A DNA stretch of 64,000 nt, from positions 37,128,352-37,192,351 of the forward strand of contig OZ010800.1 in NCBI GenBank assembly GCA_963932465.1, in the 5' to 3' direction. This document shows, piece by piece, positions 45,916-57,039 of the stretch (its first letter is position 1; every line of letters begins with the position of its first letter). Origin of the DNA: Maratus speciosus. Lineage: Eukaryota > Arthropoda > Arachnida > Araneae > Salticidae. Under the pieces are notes generated by a model. That model was not told the DNA's origin, made no database searches, and saw nothing but the letters and a program-made list of their open reading frames with translations. Position numbers and translations under genes: made by a program.

Positions 45916-46910
45916 GGATGTTTATGATGAGTTTTTGAAAGGGCAACTAACATGAAAAATAAAACAGCAAGACCTTTATTGGCAAATGAATTGAAAAGCG
46001 TATAATTTCTTACGACACTGTGTACTGGGGATGGCATTTTGACGCAATTCAATTTTGTTAGAAGAGTAATGTAACTTTTTGACAAGAAAATCGACCATGC
46101 CTTGCAGTTAGTAGAGCACAAGCTTCAATTTTTAAAAGGCTATAAAGAGAATGGTCATTCTAATTCTTAAATTTCGGCATGGGAAATAGCTGAAGAGATA
46201 GAGATGAATCCTGGAGAAAGGACTTTTCCACCTGTATCATCACTTCGCAGAGAAAAAAAAATAAAGAAAAGAAAACAACTTCCTAAGGAAGCTGATGATG
46301 AACATATTCATGATTCGGAAAAGAAATATCAAACAGAGTTTTTTAATGTCCTCTTGGATCAAGCTACAATGTCAACAAAGGAACGTTTTCATCAAAGGAA
46401 AACATTTAATTAAGCAATTGGCTTTATTTTCGACCTAACGCAAATTTATAATATGCCTGATGACGATTTATTAAAAAAGTGCAATGACCTACAAATTTTG
46501 ATTTGATGATGTAAATTCTTTAGAATGGGAAAAATTAAAGATAATTAAAATGGAATTTAACAGCAGAATAAGAAACACAAAATTAAAAAGTTTATGTTCA
46601 CAGTTCCAAATGATGTGAATTCTTTATTGGATACCTTGAAATTGAACCTTGATTGTTCAGGAAATTATGTCAAATATTGTTGTTGCATTCAGAATTTTAC
46701 TCACTATTCTTGTAAACATTGATTCAGAAGAACGATTTTTTTTAAAGTTAAAATTTATTAAGACTTATCTAAGATCAACTATGTTTGATGAATGTCTATG
46801 CTGTCACTTTTATTTCCATTGAAAACGATTTGGCAAACTCAATAAATGTTTTAGACAATAACTTTGATGCCAAAAAAGAAAGAAAAATTGCTTTATGATG
46901 AATAAATAAC

Positions 46911-47927
46911 TGATTTAGTATACTCCGCCCGTTTCGTTAATATAATGTGTTTTACAAATTATGTTGTGCAATTTATTTCGATTTCGACTGCTAGTGGTTA
47001 CTGCTGAGGAATCGAAATTTAGTTTATAGATTAGCTGTCAATGTGTGCGGCAAAAAATCTCATAAAGTAAATTTATGATAGATGCATTATATTATGTTAC
47101 TCAGGATTTACCATACTAAAATCTGGTAATTCATGTGAAATGAAATTTATTCTGAATATTTCATGCGATATAAAGGTAAATCGATATGATTATTTTGAAT
47201 TCTGGTGTGAAAGGGGAATTCGATTTCTCCTTTTTATGTATAATTTTTTTTATGATTTTCTACAACTTTTTGTTTTAAAGACTGCGTAGTAATTCACTCT
47301 CGTGATATGTTTTGTACAGCTTTTGAGTATTTATCATTTTATATCCGTTTAAAATTTTTCAGAAAAAAAGGCCGCCAAAATATTTTTTGCCCAAGGCCTC
47401 TGCCGTGTGCCTAAAATTGACTTCGTGAATATATGAGAAAATTGCGAATTCTGATTTGAGGAAAGCCTTACAGGAGCCATTGCACACGAAATACAAATGG
47501 CGTTACATGAAATGTGTTTGTTTTTTTTCACATTTTCCTAGCTGAATAAAGGACGCGAATTCCACCCCTCACGTAAACAGAACATCACTTCGTGACTGAA
47601 ATGGCGGAATAATTACTTAATGCATCACTTTCAAGGTAAAATTTTAAGATTTCCAGCGGAAAACTAATAGCTGTAAAATAATAATCGTAAGGAAATTGGA
47701 GAATTACTTTTACCGTCTTTTGTTGTTCTTGTTGTTTGTTTTTTCAAAATGGCTAACTGAAACAATTTTTCCTCTCTTTTTCCTCTGTCGCCGTGAACTG
47801 CCGCTAAAAGACAGAAAAAACGATACCGTCTTTGGCGGGGGAGAGCCAAGTATAGGGTAATTAAAGCAATAAAATTTTCACGAAAACCCTTTTGAAACTT
47901 GACGCAAAATCCTTAGAACATATTTCT
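46911..47927. other. No gene recognised
   Basis: AT-rich. Frames at 47349-47531 and 47664-47849 (-) are unrecognised. May include the 3' flank of the hAT element. Confidence 0.4.
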
Positions 47928-48353
47928 TGAAGACTGTTCTCAAATCCAAAGAGGCAACTTTATTGCACAAATTTGAATTCATTTTGTTCGGAAACACATC
48001 AAATTGGCAGGTGTTGTTATTCAGAATCTATGTAATCGAAAGATGTTTTCCCTTTTTTGTTTTTGTAAACATAATAGATCTTTCAGAAAATACTGTCAAA
48101 GGTGTTCTGAACCGAATTTCCCGACGAAAGCAGTAAAACCAGTCAACGAAGGGAGAAAAACGCCTTATCACGTGATCAAAAACGCTTATAATTCGGCATA
48201 TAATTTATTTATCAAAAAATGGAAAAAAGTAATTTCGATTTCAAATCTCTTCCATAGTCAGGTCTACCAATTTTGCATTTTTATGTTTAAAAATGTGTAC
48301 GACATTGTGTCAGAAATTTTCGCGCTTCTTGAACATGGAATTTGAGAACAGCC
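47928..48353. mobile_element. Possible MITE with TGTTCTCAAAT ends
   Basis: GACTGTTCTCAAATCCA at the left and TGGAATTTGAGAACAGCC at the right form an imperfect inverted repeat about 430 bp apart. Overlapping open frames at 47927-48345 show no known family. Target duplication not evident. Confidence 0.5.
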
Positions 48354-49709
48354 TTAAGTATTTAAATATTCTAAGTCACTTGGGAATAATAAAATTTACC
48401 TTGTTTTTTATTACAGAAAAATAAACTTCATTTAATTAAACTTCAAATTCCAGCAAGGGGCATTGTTAGGGGCGCCGTTTGGGAAGACAAAGGGGAGGGG
48501 AAAGGGAGGGGGCAATTGCCCTCTGCCAGGAATTTGATATTTCAGAGTGTATCGGTCATACAGATTAAAAAACAAAACATAAATTGTACAAAAGCTAAAA
48601 TAGCTTGTCAGATTTGGTTAAAATAGAAATATTAGCATAAAATGAAGAAATTCAGTACCATAATTAGTAATTATCAGTAATATATTTTCGAAAGCCTTTC
48701 TTTTGCAACATTCTCAAAATGAGGCATATTTACCATCAATAAATATTTTGGCTGATTTTTAAAATATATTACATATATGAGAATCAGGATTCTCGCTGAC
48801 TTTTGATCAATCTTATGATAGAAAAATTGATTCGCTGATAAACAATGAAAAGTTTATCTTTAATCCTTTAATGTATTCTTTTTAAAAAAATATGTTCTAA
48901 AATAACCTTCAACCTTTCATTTCTTCAAGGTCGATAAAATAAGTACAAAGCTTTCTTGAGGACTATAAACACTGCGGGTTCGGCGACATCTTGATCACCT
49001 GAAGAGGGACATATGGTGTATGGTCCTCAGTGCTTATAATCAAGAAAACTGGGCTGGACTTTATAGGCCATTACCTTTAAGGTATCTGCATACATTAAAA
49101 TTGCCATTTTGGTGAAAAAATTATATATATATATATATATATAAATTTTTCACCAACATATCTGTTTGAAAGAGTAATCTTTTACGATTCCAAATCTGTT
49201 TTAATTTTATTCCTACGATTACAAGAAGAAGAGTTATAGCCAATTTAATAAACAGGAAATAGTGAGTCAACTACTGGTAGTGAGCATAGGAAGGACAGGG
49301 GAAATATAATCAACGTTTCTATGCGTTATTTTCTCACATTCTTTACATAAAAACACTAATAAACCTTAATTGACGCTTCTAGATTAATTTTATGCATAAG
49401 AAACGTTATAAGGAGATAAAAAAATCTTTGAATGCTATTTCTGGAAAATCAATTTTTCCGTTATTTTCATGTACAGTAAACTCCATTACATAAAATGTTT
49501 TAAACATATTTTAGTGAAATTTTGTCAGAACGCTTACGATATTACTCACTATGTACATGTACTAAATTATAATCTGAGCTCTGCGTGATAATGTTGTTAT
49601 TTTATAGGCACTCGAGTATAAAAAAAATGGTAATTTATTATAAAAAATATGAAATTTTTGACATTTTAAAAATATTTCAGTTAATGTTGAAGATATTGTA
49701 AAACTCCTA
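48354..49709. other. No gene recognised
   Basis: AT-rich, with a purine-rich GGGGAGGGGAAAGGGAGGGG patch at about 48492-48512 and (AT)n at about 49119-49142. Confidence 0.4.
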
Positions 49710-50163
49710 CCGGGTGTCTTAAAAAGAACTGACTGATTTTAAAATTCAATAACTTGCAAACGGTGACAGATTTTTTAAAAAATTCTTGGAGGAGTTGTTA
49801 TGCATAAGATCAAAAGTTTTTTTACAGTGATTTTCTGTTTTAGTTCGATTTACAAAAAATAGATGGCGCTGTAAGCAATAGGCGCTAAATACAGGCTCGA
49901 TTGTTTGGCCTTTCTCTTCTTCCATGCAGAAAAAGGAGATAAAAATGTATTAAATTGGTCCCGAAGTACCCAAAAGTGAGCTTGAATTTAGCGTCTATTG
50001 ATCGCAGCGCCATCTATTGCTTGTAATTCGAACTAAAATCGAAAATCACTGTAAAAAAATTTTGCCCTCATGCATAATCCTCCTGCAAGTATTTTTTAAA
50101 TATCTGTCATCGTTTGCAAGTTATTGAATTTTAAAATCAGTCAGTCCTTTTTAGGACACCCGG
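49710..50163. mobile_element. 454-bp MITE with long arms and TA duplication
   Basis: TA at 49708-49709 and 50164-50165. Ends CCGGGTGTCTTAAAAAGAAC and the mirrored GACACCCGG; the arms of about 200 bp include TCAATAACTTGCAAACGGTG and GATGGCGCTGTAAGCAATAG. Tc1/mariner-type target. Strong hairpin. Confidence 0.9.
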
Positions 50164-50165
50164 TA

Positions 50166-51118
50166 GTTCAATGAGTATGTAGGAAAGTGTAATAGTAATA
50201 TGTAGTACAAAAGAAATTGAAATATATTTAGTTGAATGGAGTGTACGCAGTCTAGCATAAGCATGAAAACTTGGTAAATATATGACAGTAAAATCCAATT
50301 TTTTTCAATTTACTGTTGGGACTATGTAACTGTGACTCCGTGTGACTATGTAACTGTCGCAAAAAGCATCCAATCAGCTTCTTATTTCGTATATATGTCG
50401 ATGATGTACACGGAATTAGCAGTATAGCTTTTTGGTCAGTTTGGTTGATTCCTTTAAATAATATAGAAGATTTTCTTCTTCTTCTTATGTCATAAAAAAT
50501 GTTAAAATTTCATCATTCACTGAAAAGAAAATGGCTCATTTAAATAATTAATTTAGACGTTAGTCTATGGTGATCGTAAATGAATCCAACTGATTTGAAA
50601 ATATGTCAATACTATACGTGTCAGAAATTAAAAAATAATTCCATAACTTATTGCAAAATTTTATGCATCTGTTCGAAAAATATGGAACATTTTACTTTTT
50701 CACTTTTTATAAATTTTTCAACCTATATGTTTTTCTTTTATCTTTAATTAAACCATTGCTTAGCAACTGCATTGCACACCGTATCAAAAATAAAAAGTAG
50801 AATAAAATAAATCAAGAACATTGCACTATTTTGACACAATATTTTATTAGTAAAATAGCTTATTTTGGGGTGATGTTAGTGGGTTTTTTCTATTGAAATA
50901 AATAAGGATTTATTCGAATGAAGGACCATTTTAAAATACTATAGAACGATCAACAAAACAGTTTTTTCTAAACAAAATAATAATAAAAATTAAAGATCAT
51001 ACATCAGACATAGATAATAAAACACTTTCCCACACTCACACGATAATATTAAGAAATTTCTTTTCACGCAATGAAAATGAAATATTTAAATAATTAATTT
51101 GAAGAACACATAACTCAC
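50166..51118. other. No gene recognised
   Basis: AT-rich. No family features in any frame. Confidence 0.4.
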
Positions 51119-51227
51119 AAGGAACAGTACCCAGGATGTACACCTCGCTTTCGATGAAACTTTTATCATAGAGAGTACTCATGATATGATGGATAATGAC
51201 ACCAATTTTATCAGCCCAACGTCCACA
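51119..51227 (-). CDS. Exon-like segment, possible host or duplicated exon
   Basis: On the - strand the sequence TTTTTTTTTACAG precedes an open stretch reading CGRWADKIGVIIHHIMSTLY then DKSFIESEVYILGTVP, ending at a good donor, CCTT then GTGAGT. I do not recognise the protein. The acceptor AG is supplied by the end of a MITE (51226-51605). A shortened, decayed copy lies at 56143-56203 on the + strand. It could be a real exon, a pseudogene exon or chance. Confidence 0.3.
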
Positions 51228-51605
51228 CTGTAAAAAAAAATCTGTAAAGTTACTCAAGTTTTTCTAGGAAACTTGGATTCCTAGAACTTTTTATGTAACG
51301 GCAACAACAAAAATTCCTGTAACAGACGCACTTTTGCGCCGAAAATCAAAAAATCTGTAAGATTACTAAAAAGTTTTTAGGAAACTGGGATGCCTAGAAC
51401 TTTTCATGTAAGTGCAGCCAGGGCTACAGATAAAATTTTAGTAAGATTACTGTAATTTTAGCAGATTCATTTGTAAAGATACAGATTTCTGTAGCTTTAC
51501 AAAAACTAGTTTTGTAGATTTGCAGATTTTTTTGTACAGTTACAGATGAAAGTTTAGTAAGCATGTAACTTTGCATCTGTAGAACTACAGATTTTTTTTA
51601 CAGTG
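51226..51605. mobile_element. MITE with CACTGTAAAAAAAA ends
   Basis: Left end CACTGTAAAAAAAAATCTGT, right end ACAGATTTTTTTTACAGTG. The interior has a diverged direct repeat with CTAGGAAACTTGGATTCCTA (about 51274) and TTTTAGGAAACTGGGATGCC (about 51375). 380 bp. Class not assigned. Confidence 0.8.
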
Positions 51606-51727
51606 CAGGTTTGGTATTTTAAAAATATTGTTAAAGTTTCTATTGTGCAACTAATGAAAATCGCTAAATATTTTATTCAAAAATATTCCAATAATTTCAA
51701 ACAACCTAATTATCACAGATATGATAA

Positions 51728-51991
51728 TTAGTATGGAGATGAGTAAAACACAATTAAATTACACCATCCATAACTTATAAAATGAAAATTTTCACATTCA
51801 TGACAGTCGGTTCCGTTAGTTGCGAAACAAAAATCAACTGGATTCTGGAAATACCTTTCTGCAAGATATCCACATTTAAAGATATCAACATATCTAGGCG
51901 ATGAAGATTGATTATGTACAAGAAACTGGAGTCTGATGATATCGTTGCGTTCATGAAGGTTTACTTTCATATTGTCCATTAAATACACTGG
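51728..51991 (-). CDS. Exon-like open frame, unrecognised
   Basis: An 86-codon - strand frame reading LQFLVHNQSSSPRYVDIFKC, then YLAERYFQNPVDFCFATNG and DCHECENFHFISYGWC, preceded by a possible acceptor (CTGTTGTCCAG at about 51992-52002). Composition (Cys, mixed polar) looks more protein-like than the neighbouring frames. A GCAGAAAG then GTATTT possible donor occurs inside. The inverted partner copy lacks this stretch almost exactly. No family recognised. Confidence 0.3.
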   Translation of the reverse strand, partial: PVYLMDNMKVNLHERNDIIRLQFLVHNQSSSPRYVDIFKCGYLAERYFQNPVDFCFATNGTDCHECENFHFISYGWCNLIVFYSSPY

Positions 51992-53210
51992 ACAACAGTG
52001 GTTTTGTCCTAGAACTAAAATTAGTTGATTCTAGATCAGTTTTTGGCGCTGATTCCGAATATGCTTTCTGTTTATCTCTAGGTGGTCCAGGTTTTGAGAA
52101 ATTTGCATATTTAAATTTATGCAAATTTAAGCTTTTTTGTGTTATTTTATAAAAATTTTCGATACAATATGTGTCACATCTAATTACGTTTTCTAGATAA
52201 TGACTGCTTGACTATTTCCTTCAGATAAATGTCACGATTTGCATATTCTTAACATTTATTTATCAGTTATTAAGCCTAATTTGCATATTTTTCAATGGTG
52301 TAATGTTTACATCACTACCAACTTTAAAATAGTTGCCACAGAATTGACGTAATATTTTTCTAGACTAGATTTTTATGCTGATTTCAAATCTGCAGTCTGT
52401 TTTCTTATGTCATGTCCAGTTTTTGAATAAGATGAATTTCTACTTTAGCACGGCATTAACACAGGTTTGATATAAGATCCTTTTTAGGGGTGTGTAATTC
52501 ATTGACAAGAAGGTGAACAAGTTCAGATTCATATCAGAGACATAAACAAAAATTTATATAATAGAAAAAAAATAAGTAGTAGAATCTATCCTAAATAGTT
52601 GAAGTTTATCATACAAAGTATCATAAAAAGCTATTTCTGGCTTTTTTGACCAAAAACTAAAATTTCACTTTTTTCAAAAACTAGACGTGATAGAAGAAAA
52701 CAGATACAAGATTTGAAATCAGCCCAAAAACTGGTTTAGAAACATATTAGCGTACTCGTGCGGCGGAAATATTTTAACGTCAAGAAACATTATTAGGAAA
52801 ACATGAAAAATATGCAAATTAGGTACAATATTTCACATCCACATGTCTGTATAATCTCAGAAACAACGTTTTTGTGAAGTAAATTAGGTAGTAATCATAA
52901 CATAAAACAAAAAACCCTGTCTGATATTGCTTTATACATTAAATTTGCAAATAATTGTATAAAATTTACTAAATTTGCATAAATTGAAATATGCAAATAT
53001 CTCTCAAACTGGACGTGCTGGAGTAAATCTAAAACTAGATTCGGAATCAGCACAACAAACAACTAACTTCTGTTTTAGGATAGAGCAAAAATTCAAATTT
53101 GTTGACCAGTGATATCTATTGAATAAAACATTTAGCGATTTTCACTAGTTGCGCCATAAAAAGTATAAAAATATATTTAAAATACTAAACTTTGACAATG
53201 GCCGATAGAA

Positions 53211-54352
53211 TTGTAGTCCGAGTGCTATACGACCAAAATAAGGTGAAAACTGCAAATCGTGATCAGAATATACCGATTGGTCAGTATCTACTTTGTATTA
53301 ATACAATGCATTTCAGAGGGGGAGGCATCGCGTAAAGTCGTGGGAATTGAAGACGGCGGCTGTTATTCAAAATGGCGTCATTTTCTGAATTTTCTTACTA
53401 TCCATCATATAAATGTGTGTTTCAGGTCGATTTCGATGTTTTTAATGTCAAAAAATTCGTTTTTAATATTTTCCACCATAGTTGAATGAGTTTATGCATT
53501 CAATTTGTCTGTTTATTTGTCTGTCTGTCTGCCTTCTTGCCATTCCGTGCCCTAACTCGCTTAAATATCGCTGCTCGCTTAAATTCACTGAGATTGTTAT
53601 GTAATTTATATATGTTATTGAAGTTTACAATAACATTTTCCGAATAAAAATGAAGTGTATAGGTTTTATAGTCCGTTTACAGGGCTCTCAAAAGAGTTCC
53701 ATTGCGTTATTGTCTATTAGTGCGGGCGCTACGGTTGAGAAAACTGCAAATCGTGAGAAGAATATACCGATTGGTGAGTATCTACTTTATAGTAATACAA
53801 TCCATACAAGAGGGTAAAGCATCACGTAAAGTCGTGGGAATTCAAGATGGCGGCTGTTATTCAAAATGGCATCATTTTCTGAGTTTTCTTACTGTCCATC
53901 ATACAAAATTGTGCTTCAAGTCGATTTCAATGTTTTTAACGTCAAACATTTCGTCTTTAATACTTTCCGTCATAGTTGAAGAGTTTATGAATTCAGTTTG
54001 TCTGTTTATTTGTCTGTCTGTTTGCTTGCCATTCCATGCTCTAATTCGCTTAAATTTACTCAGATTGTCATGTAATTTATATATGTTATTGAAGTTTACT
54101 ATGACATGTTCCGAATAAATATTGAAGTGTATAGCTTTTATAGTCCGTTTACAGGGCCCTAAAAAGATTTCCATTACGTTATTGTCTATTAGTGCGGGTG
54201 CTGCGGTTGAGAAAACTGCAAATTGTGAGAAGAATATATTGATTGGTGAGTATCTACTTTATATTAATACAATCATTATAAGAGGGGGAAGCATCGCGTC
54301 AAGTCGTAAGAATTCAAGATGATGGCTGTTATTCAAAATGGCTTCATTTTCT
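53211..54352 (+). repeat. ~490-bp units, direct block (about 2.4 units)
   Basis: The motif GAAAACTGCAAAT occurs at 53245, 53739 and 54211 (periods 494 and 472). Each unit runs: GTCCGTTTACAGGGC, GCGTTATTGTCTATTAGTGC, AATATACCGATTGGT, GAGGCATCGCGTAAAGTCGT, TTCAAGATGGCGGCTGTTAT, a (TGTC)n tract, TGCCATTCC-TGC-CTAACTCGC. A 75-codon frame across IYRLVSIYF to MFLTSN is open in the first two units. Confidence 0.85.
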
Positions 54353-54782
54353 AGAATTCTTGTAATTTTCATACTATTCATCGTATAAAAGTGTGTTTGA
54401 TGTAAAATGTATGTGGAAAATCTGTAAAAATAAGTGTGGCTGTAGAAAGGTTGGACTTTCTTGCACATTATTGTGCAACTGCAAAAACGAATATGAGAAA
54501 TATGATGATACAAAGTGAAGTTTTTATATTCTCTAACTTTAAATGTAACATGCAATTTTTTTAATTTCTTGTATAATTAAGGTATTAATAAAAATGCATT
54601 TTTCTTATTTATTTACTCCTTTCACTTTCCTCATTATAAAATACAAAAATACTTTAATAATTGTCCTATTTTCATTTTAAGGGTATTTCTGATATTGAAA
54701 AGGGAATTTTTCAGTTTAAAAATATCGAAATTGACATCATAGACACTTTTATATGATGTATAGGAGTAAAAAAGCAAACAAT
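54353..54782. other. Spacer between direct and inverted blocks, no gene
   Basis: AT-rich; the - strand frame at 54259-54555 is unrecognised. Confidence 0.4.
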
Positions 54783-56130
54783 TTTGAATAACAGCCGCCA
54801 TCTTGAATTCCTATGAATTTGTACGATGTCTCAACTTCTTATATGCATTGTATTAATTTGAAGTAGATACTGAAAATTCGGGATATCTTTATCACAAAAT
54901 GCTGTTTTTTCATACCTAGCAGCTCCACTGATAACAGTTGATTTATCTGATGATTTTCATAGGACTTAGACACTGGTTATAAACGCACGTATTCTTTTTT
55001 TGGTGTGTCACTGTAAAGAAACGATAAATACTATGCACACTTTATTCTATAGTATGTAGCTTGTAGTGCACCTCACTGATTTATGTCAATTTGAATGTGT
55101 TTCAGAGAGTATAACATGATTAAAACACATTTCCAACGATCCCCCCCCCCACCCCCCCCCATTGACAATAACGTAATAGAATTCTTGTGAGGGCCCTGTA
55201 AACGGACAATAAAAGCTATACACTTCAATTTTTATTCGGAACATGTTATTGTAAACTTCGATAACATATATAAATTTCACGACAATCTGAGTGAATTTAA
55301 GCGAGTAGCGATATTTAGGCGAGTTAGAGCATGGAATGACAACCAGACAGCCAAACAAACAGGCAAACTGATTTCACAAACTCATTCAACTATGGCGGAA
55401 AGCATTAAAAACGAAAAATTTGACGTTAGAAACATCGAAATCGACCTGAAATGCACATTTTTATGATGGATAGTAAGAAAATTCAGAAAATGACGGCACT
55501 TTGAATAACAACCGCCATCTTGAATTCCCACGACTTTACGCGATGCCTCCCCCTCTGAAATGCATTGTATTAATATAAAGTAGATATTCACCAATCGGTA
55601 TATTCTTATCACGATTTGTAGTTTTCTCAACCGTAGCACCCGGATTAATAGACAATAACGTAATGGAATTCTTGTGAGGGCCCTGTAAACGGACTATAAA
55701 ACTTATACGCCTCATTTTTATTCGGAACATGTTATCGTAAACTTCAATAACGTATATAAATCACATGGCAATCTGAGTTAATTTAAGTGATTAAGATATT
55801 TCAGCGAGTTAGAGCATGGAATGACAAGCAGGCAGACAGACAAACAAATGGACAAGCTGAATTCATAAACTCATTCAACTATGACGGAAAGTATTAAAAA
55901 CGAAAATTGCGACGTTAAAAACATCGAAATCGACCTGAAACTCACATTTATATGACGGATAGTACGAAGATTCAGAAAATGGCGGCATTTTGAATAACAG
56001 CCGCCATCTTGAATTCCCACGACTTTACGCGATGCCTCCCCCTCTGAAATGCATTGTATTAATATAAAGTAGATATTCACCAATCGGTATATTCTTATCA
56101 CGATTTGCAGTTTTCTCAACTGTAGCACCC
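54783..56130 (-). repeat. ~490-bp units, inverted block (partial plus about two units)
   Basis: Reverse-complement units: a fragment at about 54783-54880 (ACAGCCGCCATCTTGAATTC), an unmatched stretch with C-runs at 55140-55160, then units with GTTTTCTCAACCGTAGCACC at 55621 and 56110 (period 489). The same ~75-codon frame is open on the - strand in both full units (55382-55639 and 55871-56146). Confidence 0.85.
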
Positions 56131-56203
56131 GGGCTATTGGTTTCATGCTCCATCATATCATTAGTACATGATAAAAGTTTCATCAAAAACGTGGTGTACA
56201 GTC

Positions 56204-57039
56204 GGGAGCGAAAAAATAAACAGCCCCTGCTAACTCTGCAACAAATTGTAGAAGAAAGTTACTGGTACCAATCGATTGAAAACAAAGTCTACTTTAAAGT
56301 GATGTGTGTAAAATTTTGTTAGGGGCCATCTACAAATCAAAACCAGCCTAAACTTTTTTTTTTCAATAGCAACCCAATTTTGGCACTATATTTCCATCTT
56401 CGGTTCAAACTATGCATAGATACGAAATTTCAAGTAATTTGGATGATAAGTTTTTGAATTCTAAACATTCAAAATTTAAAATTTCTAATGTACATTGCAT
56501 TTTCATGTTTTTATTAATATCGCCTGAAATTATAATTCTAATGCGTTAATTTTGTGCGGTTATAATACTAAAAAATCCAAACATAAATATATTGAATTTG
56601 TATTTTTTATAACTTTATAATTTAAATTATGAATTATGAAATTAATATTCGAAAAAATTATGAATTGCAACGTACAATTTTTTGATGGATTTATATTTAT
56701 TATGTCCTGCTTGAAGCAGATTAAAAAAAAAAATCAATTTTTTTCCTTAAGTAGTTTTAAAATTATGTTGAAAAAAGCGTCAAGATGCTGGTTTAAGGGG
56801 CCGTCTATGATATGCAGAAAAACATAATTAAAAAAAAATATATTTTACTTATTTTATTGCAACTTTTGAGCTGGTAATAGTCGAAACATATTAAGTGAGT
56901 GAAAGGGCCCTATTGGCAAGAAATAATACATTAATAGAAGTGACTTAGTCATTCTGTAGTATTTCAGTTTCGAGTACCGACTTCGCAATAATAATAATAA
57001 TATTTTTTTTTTTCATCGTATTTCTGATTTTTTTTTTAA
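56204..57039. other. No gene recognised
   Basis: AT-rich, with (AAT)n near 56988-57002. A 61-codon frame at 56137-56322 begins in the decayed exon copy; beyond it nothing is recognised. Confidence 0.4.

Larger units (their letters stand above)
31855..46910 (+). pseudogene. Dead hAT transposase (ZMYM1/DUF4371 type) split by two large insertions
   Basis: Coding pieces lie at 31855-32972, 38444-38830 and 45917-46910. Piece 1 reads, across frames, HWCAVLERLL, NFLGLVELIA-like, QEQMIMVLRS and MDDSTYLGLTEFFLT. Piece 2 resumes TKLSES then NEDCRGQGYDNEANMHGFQM and INPKALFIPCGCHNWNLV, the classic ZMYM1/DUF4371 motif. Piece 3 gives EIAEEIEMNPGERTFPPVSS, KKYQTEFFNVLLDQATMSTK and the dimerisation region EERFFLKLKFIKTYLRSTMF near 46715. 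The frame runs up to TTAA (piggyBac-like insertion) and resumes right after it; the second gap is the LTR element. Decay is heavy in piece 1 and milder in pieces 2 and 3. No terminal repeats of the hAT itself were identified. Confidence 0.9.
51110..56203. repeat. Degenerate inverted duplication with large insertions
   Basis: Axis near 52.5 kb. Matching pairs in reverse complement: GCTGATTTCAAATCT-CAGTCTGTTTTCTT (about 52377) with its partner near 52700; CCTAATTTGCATATTTTTCA (about 52276) with about 52805-52825; GGCGCTGATTCCGAATATGC (about 52046) with about 53040; GTGCAACTAATGAAAATCGC (about 51644) with about 53136-53155; and the exon-like segment with 56143-56203. The right copy is opened by the ~490-bp array (53211-56130), the left by a MITE. 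Confidence 0.75.

Noticed and set aside
56137..56322. 61-codon frame as an independent gene
   Set aside because: Its first third is the decayed copy of the 51.1-kb exon-like segment joined to a repeat end; the rest is unrecognised.
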